Assembly (NCBI GenBank): GCA_950295325.1
Contig: OX485806.1
Span: forward strand, 40,426,001 to 40,490,000
Length of the DNA: 64,000 nt
From: Polytrichum commune
Lineage: Eukaryota > Streptophyta > Polytrichopsida > Polytrichales > Polytrichaceae
Direction: 5' to 3'
This document shows positions 43,331 to 54,708 of the stretch, piece after piece (the stretch's first letter is position 1; every line of letters starts with the position of its first letter). Both the position numbers and the translations under genes were made by a program. The notes under the pieces were generated by a model. That model was not told the origin of the DNA and ran no database searches. It worked only from the letters and a program-made list of their open reading frames with translations.

Positions 43331-45863
43331 AGCCATATTGATGACAAATGGCGATGGACCGGTTAAACTCAATCCCAACTTCCTCATGGTGTGCTCGGGT
43401 AGAATGTTGAGACTACTTCCACCATCAACCAATACATTAGGAACCACCTTGTCCACTACCGTAACCTCAATCTCCACCGCCTTAACTTCTCGAGTTCTCC
43501 TTTGCATTTGGACCCTTGCCGACACTCTAGTCTTGGGCTTTTTAGTCCTCCTATTTACTGGCAATCCGTCTTTCAAAGTCTTCCTAGCCACTGGTGAAAT
43601 CTCTAACAATTGACCAAAGGTGATATCGGCCTTTAGTGAGCTAAGATTGGCCCAAAGATTGTATCCATCTACTCTATCGGCTTTAGGCCTTCTAACACTA
43701 TCAAACTCATCTACTGGAACGCCTGGACCTTCCCAATCTCCTACATCACTACCGTCTAAATCATGGACGACATTAGACCTCTCCTTATCATGAACAATCT
43801 TTTCCCTTTCTAGTGCCTTAGTGGCTTTCCTAGCTTCTCTAGCTACATTCTCTAAATCCGAGAAATAAGGAATTTCTCCCAAGGGATTTTCTTCGTCTTC
43901 CTCCTCTTCTACTTCTATTGGCGCATTACCTCTCATTGTTCTAGTGGTAACGGCTAATGCTGGAGCTTCATGCACAACTTCTCCTTCCAGCCTCTTTAAC
44001 TCATATGATATAGAATTAGCATGTGAAGGACCTTGACCTTGACCATTGGTAGACACCTCTAAAGCTACTGGAATGGTAGAGGCATCCATAAATCTGACAT
44101 CCTGAGAGGTAGATGGACCCATCTGTCTAGATGGTTGTGACACTTGACCTCCTTGTACCGGAAGGTTAGCATTCCCATTATAGTAGAAGTTAGATGGTTT
44201 AAGCTCGTTGGTTCCTTCATTTTGTGGTTGTGACCCTTTCATGCCACCTTGAGCCGGTTGTTGTGTGTTGTTTGGCATTGCATTTACCTTATCTAGATGA
44301 CGACATTGGTTAGACGGATGTGAACCTCCACAATGACTACAACCTTGTCCTTGGTTCTCCGACCAACATTGACCTACGACGTGATACCTTCCACAAAAAT
44401 GGTGGAATTCCTTTTTCTCGGCATTTTGATTAGTCGGTCCTCGAGGAGGAGGACCTCGATTGTTGCCTTGATTTTGATTTTGACCCCTTTGATTTTGACC
44501 CCTTTGATTTTGTTGTGGACCATTAGTGTTCACTCTTGGGTCTCGATTTGGTCCATTCTTACAAAACTGAAGCGTATGGCCATGTTGTTGACATTTAGTA
44601 CACCAAAATCCCGATGAGTGATTATCCAACTCAATATGAGGGGGAGGACCCGGTTGTTGATTCTTAATTAACAAGGACATTTGATTCGTAAGATTTTGAA
44701 ATTGTTTCAACATTGCCTCCTGAAATTCTAGTTGAGTAGCACCTAATCTCTGTTCGACTTCCTCAATTTGAGGGTCCGTCCTAGAGGCTGGCAATGCTAA
44801 CATTGGTATAGGATCCTTCACTGCTAAAGGAAGTGGAACCGCTTCAATAGAAACATATGGAGATCGAGGGAGTGGTTTAATTGGATCCACTCCCACCTTT
44901 GGTAGAAGAGGGAGGAATTGGGGGATTAATTCATCCTCTTTTTTCCACAATCTTTCGTAATGTCTATCGATGTGTTCTATATCTCTAGCGGTCATCTTAG
45001 CCTCCGCTAATGTGCGGGGGTTCCTCTCTAATACCCCTCTAATAGTTCCCGCTTTGACAAACCCTCGCATAAAAAATTGTTTGAGTGTCATCATTAAGCA
45101 AGTCCCCTACGTACCTTGAACATACCCAATCAAACCTCCTAATATAAGCGGAAATCTCTTCGTCTCTCCTTTGCCTCATATTGACCAAAGCTCTAAAAGC
45201 CAAACTTTGACCAACCTCGGGTCTAAACTCGTTTAGAAATTCTCTTTGTAATTGATCCTAAATTTGGAAATGACCCTCATTATGATCCCTATACCACCCA
45301 TAAGCCTCTCCTTCTAATGTGGTAGGAAACCACACTAACCAATATCCTTGGTTGGTGATTAAAGAACTAATCACTCGTTCAATGAACCTCTCCATGTGTC
45401 TAGACGAGTCCTCATCCTCGGTCCCATAGAATTTTGGGAGGTTAGACGGTATATCTACCGAAACCAATCCTTGGGGAACGATTATTGGTAGGCCCCTCGG
45501 CCTTACCAATGGATCTATGGGAGGTGGAATTCCACCTCCTCCTAGAGGATCCATGGTATTAGGTAGACCTTCTTCACTAGTTCCACTAGTGCTTACAAAA
45601 TCTTCTTGTCTAATTCTATTAGACTCTTCAATTACTCCTTTACCCACTTGGGAAGGAAGATTTCCCTCGTCCAATTGAGCGGTTATCGGTGATACTTCTA
45701 TCAATGGTTCGACATTTAAGGTATCTTTTATACTAACATCTACTCCCTCTACTACATCCTCAATATTAGACAACCTACGCTTAGTAACATTCTTTTTTAA
45801 TTCTAATGCTAACTTAAATTTTTGAGATCTAGTGTTTCCTTGCATCCATAATATATCGATCAA
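43330..45863 (-). pseudogene. Ty3/gypsy gag-protease remnant, broken
   Basis: Minus strand. The N-terminal part (45863-45258) holds the start of the capsid (retrotransposon gag) domain with the LEGEAYGWYRDH-type motif. A TAG at 45258-45260 interrupts it, but the same frame goes on (DQLQREFLNEFRPEVGQSL) to about 45090. There a frameshift moves it into the next frame (43061-45094), which starts LKQFFMRGFVKAGTIR. Zinc knuckles follow: CTKCQQHGHTLQFC (C-x2-C-x4-H-x4-C) and CSHCGGSHPSNQC (x3 spacing). Then come a disordered Q/N-rich and acidic linker and an aspartic protease with LVDGGSSLNILP. The frame then enters the minisatellite at 43325; reverse transcriptase and integrase are absent. Superfamily is secure; the lineage is not determined. 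Confidence 0.88.
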
Positions 45864-46846
45864 TCCTCACTTTGACCAATCAAAATCCTCACAACTTTGA
45901 CTCTTAATGTTACCACTTATCTTGTGTGATTTTAAAAGGGTTTGGAAGTAAGGAAGAGAGACATACAAATTTTAGTTGAACGATCCCAAACAGGGGATGA
46001 CAAGCTCGTGTTAGCTTCTAGGTTAATGAGAGAATCACCTCGTCATACCCCTTTTCCGCATAACATTTGCAACAAGACCTCACGTGAGGGGCTGACCATT
46101 CTTGTATACCATATTTGGAATCGAGGCTTCACCCTTCGATTCCTTACATTATACTACAAGTCCGGAATTACCCTCTACTTTAGTCAACGATAATGACGTA
46201 TACAATTTTTTTTTAAATTATTAAATTTTCAATTGGAAGAAGATTGCTTACCTCAAGCAATTCGCTACCTGCTGTTGGTTAGTCTCTTCTCTCGACCGTG
46301 ATTGATAGACACAACGACATTCTAACAATTGTAATTGAAAAGCAATAACCCCCTAGTTGATAACTTTAAATGCTCACACCGGAGTGACTATTTAAAGTTG
46401 AGATTCATAATTTTTAATTAACCCTCTACCTCTTAATGAACTAATGCGTCTCCTATTAATGTGATCTTATATTATGCCATCCCAAGGAAGGTTTAGTAGT
46501 CATCTTCGCCGCGCTCCATCCTTAATTGAAATTACATAATTTGAAATAACTAAAATAAAAAACTCACCGTACTCGAGCGCTCCTTCCTTAGTTGGTCTCC
46601 AACTTCTCGCTCTCCTACCGCCTTCCAAGACTTCCTCCTCGTCTACGTTCGGCTCCCGGCGGACGCATTATTTATGTCACCAAAAATTCCCCACCCTTCG
46701 ATTTCGTCCTAGACCGAGTGGAAAAGTTATAATGACACGTAGAAAATCCTCCCTCGGTAATTCAATAAACATCATAAGTCAAAAACATCATAACTTAAAA
46801 ACATCATAAGTAAAAAACTATAAGAGTGTGTCATTATTTTTTTGAA
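45864..46846. other. Non-coding region upstream of the gag remnant
   Basis: On the minus strand this would be the 5' untranslated part and possibly the LTR boundary of the element, but I found no convincing primer-binding site or LTR end. Three CATCATAA(G/C)T phrases lie at about 46770-46815. No gene. Confidence 0.45.
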
Positions 46847-47285
46847 AGTTTGGACATAGTCTCGGTTTTTTGGCTCTCGAAAATTCATATGAAGTCCAAA
46901 AAATGACTTTATGGTATCCATGGATAGGTAATGAAGTCCTCTACATGAATATGCAATAATATTTCTACTGCCACAAAGTATATGGTCGCAATTCTATGCT
47001 GTTCCCTTTGAATCTGCATTTTTTCACTAGTTTTTGGAAGTTTGGACATAGTCTTGGTTTTTTGGCTCTCAGAAATTCATATGAAGTCCAAAAAATGAGT
47101 TCTTGGTATTCATGGATAGGTAATGAAGTCCTCTACATGAATATGTAATAATATTTTTACTGCCATAAAGTATATGGTTGCAATTCTACGTTGTTCCCTT
47201 TTAATCTACATTTTTTCACTAGTTGTTGGAAGTTTGGACATAGTCTCGGTTTTTTGGCTCTCAAAAATTCATACGAAGTCCAACA
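46847..47285. repeat. 192-bp tandem repeat, about 2.3 copies
   Basis: AGTTTGGACATAGTCT starts at 46847, 47039 and 47231, exactly 192 bp apart, followed by (C/T)GGTTTTTTGGCTCTC and matching unit interiors (GGATAGGTAATGAAGTCCTC). Confidence 0.92.
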
Positions 47286-47289
47286 AAAC

Positions 47290-47924
47290 TAAATGCTCCA
47301 ATAAGAAACTTTGCACATCGGCATAAGTATAAGGCTAATCAATGTAAATGCAAGTATTCAAACAAAGCCATAAATTGAACTTTAAATCATTCACGCCCAA
47401 CTATTACTAACAAGAGGTCAAGTCCTCTTCAAGGCCAACTAGCCTTGGCTCCTAACCTTACACCCATGCTCCTATCTTGCTTCCCACGCACCCACACTTA
47501 TAACACATGTGGTGCCAAGGAGCACGAAGGAAAGAGGGGAGGAGTGAGGGAAGAACGAGGTCTTAAATAGTGAGTTTGAGGAGGTGAGCACCCTCAAGGC
47601 TCACGATAAGCCTTCGAAATCTCCTCCTACTTTGTAGGCTTTCATCTTATCTCTTGAGCCCTTTTTCTAAAACAAACACCAAAGGTCCTAATTCAATCAT
47701 TTAACTACCCTTGGGTCTCTACCTACTACGCTCACCAACTACGGAGCTTTCTTTTACTACTACACTTTTAATCAATCCACTCAAAATGAGTCTAATGCTT
47801 AAACCTAGCTTCTTTCAAGCTTCATTCTTTTTATATTTTTGTAAATAATCATAAAACACTAAAACATCACTTGTAATGATTTACAAGAGTAAAAACAAAC
47901 ATATGGGCCCATTTTGGGCTCACA
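47290..47924 (+). mobile_element. LTR 3' fragment, TGTGAG family (copy D or E)
   Basis: It ends CCCATTTTGGGCTCACA at 47924, the terminus of this LTR family, preceded by the AT-rich block ending the other copies. The left limit is uncertain. The flanking bases (AATTG) do not match those before 42486 (ACGTG), so the two fragments may come from different insertions or a rearranged one. Confidence 0.6.
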
Positions 47925-47929
47925 AATTG

Positions 47930-48151
47930 CTTCCCGAATTTTTTTTGTTCAACTCCTTACTAGTCAGTCTTCCTTCACATGTGCATCATAACAATGTTGG
48001 ACTGTAGTTTACTTTTGGCAATTATGTAATTGCATTCTACATAATTACATATGTTCATAAGTGGGCCTCCTTTAACGGTTCCTTCAGTCACAAAGGGTTT
48101 AATTTTTGTGCTCAAGAGGTCTAGATGAGGTTTGCATCACAATAGAAAGTC
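47930..48151. repeat. Dispersed repeat shared with 11060-11260
   Basis: The phrases GTGCATCATAACAAT, TGTAGTTTACTTTTGGCAATTATGTAATTGCA and GGTTCCTTCAGTCACA follow the same order as at 11110-11240. Non-coding, type unknown. Confidence 0.7.
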
Positions 48152-49443
48152 CTGTGGGAACACGCGAACACCAAAATATCCGGATTGGCGGTTTTAAGTG
48201 CCTAATCCGGGTTGTCCGGATGACCCTAGTATCGTCCAGGGATTCTGTGAAGTGTAGGAGGTCTAAAACTCTCCGTACCTGCTTATTTCTTCTTCCTTAG
48301 CCAAATTTCCGGAAATCCTAATTTCCGGATATTTGGTCTTTGGGGACATTCTTAGCCTTTTTCCGGAGGGTACCTCTCCGGATGTTATTTCTAGGTCCTC
48401 TTTATAATACTTACCCACCCCTTTACGTCTACCCTCTAGAATAATTGGTTTCTTCCGGTGAAGACGTCCTTGATAAGGTTAGAATCCGGAAACTCCCTCA
48501 CAACCAATCCGGATTGATTAGGTCCGTCCTGGCAGGTCACGCAGAGAGATCTGGATTGTTTCTTGGGACCATAGTGGCCAGAGGAGTCTGGATTCCAACC
48601 GGAGATCTAACTCGACGGGATGAGTAGGTGACCCGTACCACTTTCCGGATTACCCCGTCCAAAGACTGTGAGACCTCTTCAGAAGGTCGGATGGCGTAAG
48701 TCCGGCACCTTCCGGATCTTGCCCAGTCCTAACGACGGCTATCTCACATGGACGTTACCCAGGCATTCGGAACAATGAGGATCTCTTCCTACTGCACTCC
48801 GGAGGTGGCCTCCTATCGGAATCCTTACTGATCCGGACCTCTCCTTCTCCGTCCGACGGATCTGTCCGGCTACCTCTACCTTGGATTCTACTCAATCTGA
48901 GATAACTGGGCGATCCGTACCACTAATCCGGGCAGGTCCGTCTAAGGACGGTGGGACCTCTTCAGAAGATCAGATTGGCGCAAGTCCGGATCCCTTCCGG
49001 ATATCACCCAATCTTCCCAGCGGCTATCCCACCTAGACGTTACCCAACCTACCGGATTAGTGAGGTTTCCCTCCCACTACACTCAGAGAGGATCTACAAT
49101 GCGATAACCGGATCTGATCCGGGTCTCCTCTCTCATGTCCTATCCGGAACTCCTATCCCTCATGCCCTCTCTTTCTCTTCCACTAACGATCTCCAGGTCA
49201 TTCACACACACATCAATCAAGAGAAGTCAAGGAGTGAGAAGCAAAGACATTTATTCGGGGTAGGAGTAATCACAATACAACGATGGAGAAGGAACCCTCC
49301 TCAAGCTCCTTATTCAGCCTTAAGTAGAGGCTCAAAAATCCCTAAACTGAGGGCGGCGGCCCAAGCGGCCGCCGCTCAAGAAAACCCTAACTACCCCCGG
49401 TCTCCCGGATTTCCCGGATCCAGATCCGGGTTTTCCGCTGACA
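48152..49443 (-). mobile_element. Putative LTR of a TCCGGA-rich element
   Basis: Bounded by TGTGGGAACACGCGAACACC (left) and CCGCTGACA (right), giving TG...CA ends on either strand. The segment shares a strong excess of TCCGGA/TTCCGGAT with the neighbouring ORF 49538-51239 and is sharply different from the DNA before 48150. Read on the minus strand it has AATAAA at about 49255. No primer site or polypurine tract was identified and no second copy is present, so the LTR call is tentative. The plus ORFs (48106-48300, 48951-49466) have no known motif. Confidence 0.45.
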
Positions 49444-49537
49444 CTACCAAAGGAAAATTTTATTAATCGTCTTCAAAAACTCCTAAGTCCTACCTGCCTA
49501 CCTCCCTTCTGCCTAATCAATCTAGCCACTCCCCTAA

Positions 49538-51239
49538 TTAAGAAGACCGGTGCTTCTTCGGAGCCGATCCCTCCTTTGAGTGACTCCCTAACCCGCTGAC
49601 GGCGGATGAGCCCCAGGCCGGCGACGCCTTCTGCAGCCGTGTAAGCATCCTCCTCATGTTCGGAGACGGAGCAACCTCGTCCTCCGAATCCGCTGCCCTC
49701 TCGGTCCGTGGGGTAGCGGTCCCTGGTGTCCCGGAGACTGTCCCTGGGGTTCCGGAAGCTGTCCCCATCCGGATGCTTCGGACTGGAGAAGGATCGCTTC
49801 CGGTGCCCTGCTCCGGATTCCGTCCACCCGAGAGTGAAGCCGTCCGCGGATCCCTGTTGGAGGCCGCTCTCGAGTGTGGCGGAGGAAATGAACTCACCAC
49901 TTGGCAGTCCCGTGGAGACGATGGCGAGGCGTGGGTCATAGGAGCCTTGCCCCTACTCGGAGTGGCCTCCCGATCGGAAGTCTGGTGCCGGATCGGCGTC
50001 CGAGCCCTATCCGGAGTCCGGGACCTATTCGAGTTCCGCGGAACAGGGGACTGGCCCCTTCCGGATCGGACCGACCCGGTGCTCTTCCGCCTCACCTGGG
50101 GAGAACGGACCCTTTCCGGAGCCCCTCCGGAACTACCAGGCCGAGAGCCGCCTCCTTGCTGGCTGGGTCCTGCAGAGGCCGGCGGATTCTGAACCAGGGC
50201 TACTTCACCAACCACCTCGTAGAGGGTTCCGGTTGGTGACCCTGGCGGACCTGGATAGAGCACCCTCCGCGGTGTTCCGCTTGGCGGGACCACCCTCTGG
50301 ATTTCCGCCAGGAGATCTTTCATCGTTCGTGAATACTTCACGAGGATGGGGAGGGTCTGCCTGGCGGAAGCGGGATCTCCGGACTCCATCATCCGGTCGT
50401 AAAGATGTGCCTTGTTAATGATCTCCGCCGGATGACCCACCAGTTCCCGGATCCGGCTGAAGAGCACTGCCTGCTCCGCATGGTACTTCCGGATCTCCTC
50501 GCTCTTCTGACTCAGCTCCTGAGTCATGGCCGCTACCTGGGCGGTGAGGTGGGCGTTCTCCGTCTTGGCCTGCTCCAGCTCCTTCCGATCCGCCCTTTTT
50601 GCCAATTCCCGGAGAATGTTTCCGGGTCCGCAGTCGTCCAGAGCGTGGTTCGCCCCCTTGACGATGTGCTCCAGTCGGTAGTACTGGGTCTTGAGGTCCT
50701 CCATCCCCTCCTGGAACCGCTTGAATGGATTCTCCGGGAAGTCCCAAGCGGATAGGTCCACATTTCGCCATGGGGTCTCCCGGCTGGGTCCGGCTTCCGG
50801 ATGTTGGTGAGGGGGAGGGGGAGAGAGTGGCCTCGAGACGGTTGGTGGCGGGCTTCCGGGTGACGAGGGAGGTGCTTCCGGAAGAATAGGGTCGCTGGAG
50901 GTCTCCGTCTCGACGTCTCCGGCTTCCGGAAGCAGCTTGTAGGTGACCTCATCCGCCGCTATTGTGAGCAGGTCCTCCTCCTCTGCCGTGATGCAGTCGA
51001 AATGCTGGTAGAGGTGCAAAATGAAGGGGGAGAAAAAGGAGGGTTTCCGGCCAATATGGGGGAGGGCCCATCCGACTATCTCCTGGATGATCAGGCCCCA
51101 ATTCACTGGCCGGACTCCGGACATTGCACCAAACAGCGTGTTAGCCATGGTGAGGCTAATCTGCTTCGGCTTGTCCGGATTGAGAATGGGCAGGAGAAAC
51201 TCTAGCACTCTCCGCTCCCTAATATTCCGGCAGTTCCCT
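49538..51239 (-). pseudogene. Gag-like transposon ORF, N-terminus cut off by an LTR insertion
   Basis: A minus-strand frame of about 566 residues that is transposon coding sequence. Its longer apparent form (to 51472) adds about 78 residues read antisense from the inserted LTR, which are artefactual. Order: a helical N-terminal domain (NTLFGAMSGVRPVNWGLIIQ, GRKPSFFSPFILHLYQHFDC), a proline-rich linker, a coiled coil (ADRKELEQAKTENAHLTAQVAAM and on), then a long basic Ser/Arg/Pro-rich tail (RSPQVRRKSTGS, RSRTPDRARTPIR). The helical domain resembles plant transposon-associated proteins found beside Ty3/gypsy elements, but I cannot assign a family. It is GC-rich and saturated with TCCGGA, unlike its neighbours. 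Overlapping plus-strand ORFs are shadows. Confidence 0.65.
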
Positions 51240-52215
51240 TGTCGCGCACCTCTCCATGAGGAGTGCCCGAAACACCATGGGCACAAGGGGGACCCCGGAG
51301 TGACACCCGGGACTTGTGGCGCCATTGGTGAGAGGGCCCAAGTGATCCTAGTGTGGGTGAGGGCCCCGGGCGTTGGGAACGCCTCCCACCCACGGAGACT
51401 AGGAGGCATGAGGGTAAGGCCATGAGCTATGCGTAGCTCATGGCGTGGTGATTCTAGAATGCTCAAGATCACCTCAATCGGAGGTGTGAGCTAGGAGTTA
51501 TGGCCATTTGAGTGGGGCGCTGTCCCGGGACAGCGCCCTGGTACAGCAGTGCCTGGGAGGGATTCCCGGGACTGCCAAGGTTCAAACAGGCATAACTTCC
51601 TCAAGACTTGCTCGAATGGAGCAAGTGAGGAGTCCATCGGCATCTACGTGAAGCGTACATGAGGATGGCGTGGTTGGTTGTTATGATCAGACATCATACC
51701 AGGAAGTTATGATGGTCTGAAGCTGCTGGGGGGTTCTAGGCCCAGCAGCTAAAGGAAAATGTCCACTTGGCCCCAACTCTTGGTAGAGAGACAAGAGGTT
51801 GGTTGACGGTGGGGTAGGGGCCCCGCGTGAAGTCCTAGAGGCTTATATGGGTGAGGTGGTGTGGCCTCACCCACCCGAGGCCGAACGGCAAGGCCTCCAT
51901 GGGCTTTGGCCTATTGTGAGGCCATAGTTGCCTAGTATGGTTCGGGTTGTTGTAGTGTTGCTCCGGCAACGCGATGATCAACATAGGAGTGGACTTCCAT
52001 GGATGGAAGTCCACATTGGGGAAATGGGTTACCGATTAAGGGGTGAGTTCCGAAAGCAAAGTAGGAGGGTTGGTTCCCTCCTATGAACTATTGGTCCGGG
52101 GTTAGAGGAGCTAACCATTAGCATGGCGGTATGCGAAGGGTTAGCCACTCGTAACCTTTGCTAGAATTGAAAATTGGCAAGATGGTCAAGGGGGGGGCTA
52201 GCAAGGGTTGCGACA
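51240..52215 (+). mobile_element. 5' LTR of a Ty3/gypsy (chromovirus-like) element
   Basis: 976 bp, TGTCGCGCACCTCTCC to GGGTTGCGACA. A TATA-like TTATATGGG lies at about 51843. It is followed after two bases by TGGTATCAGAGCA (52218-52230), complementary to initiator tRNA-Met, which fixes the LTR end, the orientation and the 5' position. It is homologous to the solo LTR at 1491-2457 and to the reverse fragment at 33053-33975. It inserted into the gag-like ORF on its left. The 3' LTR is not in the window, since a younger element interrupts the internal region. Confidence 0.93.
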
Positions 52216-52217
52216 CT

Positions 52218-52230
52218 TGGTATCAGAGCA
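52218..52230 (+). promoter_or_regulatory. Primer-binding site, initiator tRNA-Met
   Basis: TGGTATCAGAGCA matches the standard plant retrotransposon primer site complementary to the 3' end of initiator tRNA-Met, two bases after the LTR. Confidence 0.93.
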
Positions 52231-54050
52231 GGGTTCCAAGTTTTGAGCTCGCACTTTGAGGGAAACATGGGTATCAAAAATGCGGGTTATGATGGTGAGC
52301 CCGGGGTTTCCAAAAGGTTGTGAGGCTCAAATTGGAACAAGGATCATGTGCAAATGGAGTTTGACCATACCATTGATTTTAATGGTAATGGTGGGCATGA
52401 GGGTGGATTCGGTGAGGAAAATGGAGGTGTCCTTTGAAAGGGCTCCCGCAAACCTCAAATAGTATTTGGGGCCTAGAATACCGAATGCACCCAAAACCTT
52501 GGAGGGTGTTAATGTTGGATTGAAATTTCAATTCGAAATGCTTCGAAGGTTCGGATGTTGAAATGAACTTGGTGCTAATGAGGCACCCGGGGCCTCTTAA
52601 GGCCTATGTGCGCTATTCAAACGCACAAATGAAGGATACACCTAAAACGGACGAGCTTTCTAAGAAATGCATCGTTTTAGGTGGGGTTTTAAAAGCGGGT
52701 GGTGGATGCCTTGTTTAAGTCCCCAAGGCTTCTTGAGGACATGGTGGGGATCATCAAGTTTGCAAGATCATTGAATCCGATGGTCCCGAAGAAAAGTTTG
52801 GCGGCGCATCACCACAAGTGGCTTTAGCCAAAGTTGGTCCCAAAGAAATGAGTGCAAATTGTTTGGTTCATTTTACTTAGGCAAAATATGTTGGTGCCGC
52901 TAACAGAATGTTGAAAGGTGGCTTTATGCTTCCAAGGCAAATCATACTCATGCCGCGGACGGAATGTTGGAAGGTGGGTTTGTCCTACCAAGGCAATTCA
53001 TGTTCGTGCCACATACGGAGTGTGGGAAGGTGGCTTTGTGCTATCAAGGGAAAACATGTTTGTTTTGTGGACAAATTATTGGAAATTGCTTTTGTGGCAC
53101 TAAACCAACTCGTCCCACGGACGAAATGTTAAAAGTTGGCTTTGCGGACCGAGCCAAAACATATTGTTGCGGTGGAGGGAGAATTAGATGGTGGCTTTGT
53201 GGCCAAGGCTAGTAGCCTTAAGCCAAGGCCAAGTCATGTATACCTTGAGGCTCAAATGAATGGGAGATATGTCTCATGAGTTGTCAAAGAGGCAACGGAC
53301 TCTTTCATGAGCCGAAAGCTCACAAGGGGGTTGGGGCTCGCGGACGGGTAGAGCCGGCAAGCCCACCAAAGTACGGTTTGCAAAGGGCGAACCGCATGAA
53401 GCAAAGGAGGCGGCGATGCATGTAACCTTTTGATGTGGGACATTGGATTTTTGTCAAAATTTCACACCAAGTGAAATAGATAAAATGCATGTCATTGTGA
53501 AGGCCGCCTTCTTTGAAACTCACATGATAGATGTGAGGTGCAAGCCGGTGTGCTTGCCGTGCATTATGATGTGTCATAATGGCAAAGAATTGAAGTTCAA
53601 ATTAACAATGACTCCTATGGTAGGAGGACCTAAGTTGAATTTGGTCTTAATGGACCAAATGAAAAAAAAAAAAAAACATAATGGTCGTGGTTCAATTGGA
53701 GCAACTCCAAGGAATGTATGGGGAGGCTAGGAAAGATGGGCCTCCCCCAAACAACATTGGTGTGATGTTGGTGAGATACAAGGATGTATTCACCAATGTG
53801 TTGCCCAAAAAAAAATTACCGCCAAGGAGTGAAAAATAACTTTGCTCAACGAGAGATTGAGTTCTTGAGGTATGTGGTGACAAAGGAAGTTGGTGGACGA
53901 ACATGAAGAATGTCAAGGCAATCCAAAAGGAGAATTGGCCCTTGATTCAAAAGGGCTTAGGTCATTTGTTGGCCTAGCCAATTAGTACCACAACTTCATT
54001 CGAGAGTTTTCTAAGGTTGCTAGGACCTTATTCAACTTATTGAGGAAAAT
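52231..54050 (+). pseudogene. Collapsed internal region of the gypsy element (gag/pol remnants)
   Basis: No long frame survives. At 53770-53815 the frame reads VRYKDVFTNVLPKK, the conserved segment just before the reverse transcriptase. At 53845-54040 it reads IEFLRYVVTKE, then NVKAIQKENWP, then SFVGLAN.YHNFIREFSKVA, the segment after the RT palm. The catalytic part between them (about 500 bp in intact elements) is missing. Residual frames at 53443-53730 have no clear domain. The region 52880-53150 is a degenerate tandem repeat. The element is long dead. Confidence 0.8.
52906..53135. repeat. Degenerate 56-bp tandem repeat
   Basis: GAATGTTG(A/G)AAGGTGG(C/G)TTT starts at 52906, 52962 and 53018 (56 bp apart), with a more diverged fourth unit. 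Each continues with CAAGG(C/G)AA and CGGACGGA-like sequence. Confidence 0.8.
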
Positions 54051-54708
54051 GGCTATCCCAAGAGTGGGATGAGCCTTGTCACCAAGCCTTTGGAGGGCTC
54101 AAAAACAAGTTCTCTTCGCCGCCCGTGCTTAAGTTCGCGGACTTTGACAAACCTTTTGAGGTGCATACGGGGGCGAGTGACTTTAGCATTGGTGGATGTT
54201 GAGGCAAAATGGATGGCCATTGCATATAAGAGCATGAATCTCGATGGTTGTCCGACCTTGTCCAACTTATGCAAGAAATGGCTATCCCAAAAGTGGGATG
54301 AGCTTTGCCACCAAGTCTTTAAGGAGCTTAAGACCAAGTTTTCTTCGCCGCCCGTGCTCAAGTTTGCGAAATTTGACAAACCTTTTGAGGTGCATACGGG
54401 GGCGAGTAACTTTACCATTGGCGGATGTTGATCCAAGATGGATGCCCATTGCATATGGGAGCATTAAGCTTAAAGGTTGTCAAACCTTGTGCGACTTGTG
54501 AAAGAAATGGCTATCCCAAGAGTGGGATGAGCCTTGCCACCAAGTCTTTGAGAAGCTTAAGAGCAAGTTCTCTTCGCCGCCCGTGCTCAAGTTCGCGGAC
54601 TTTGACAAACCTTTTGAGGTGCATACGGGGGCGAGTGACTTTACCATTGGCGGATGTTGAGGCAAGATGGATGGCCATGGCATATGAGAGCATGAAGCTC
54701 GATGGTTG
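54051..54708 (+). repeat. 229-bp tandem triplication of a pol fragment
   Basis: GGCTATCCCAA starts at 54051, 54280 and 54509, exactly 229 bp apart. Each unit encodes, in one frame, WDE.CHQ.F..LK.KF and FDKPFEVHTGAS, then a TGA: the RT-RNase H connection of Ty3/gypsy pol. The unit length is not a multiple of three, so the units cannot be read through. The third unit stops at GGTTGTCC, where the next element begins. Confidence 0.92.

Noticed and set aside
49656-51425. Several plus-strand ORFs of 60-178 codons
   Set aside because: Shadows of the GC-rich minus-strand gag-like ORF; no recognisable motif.
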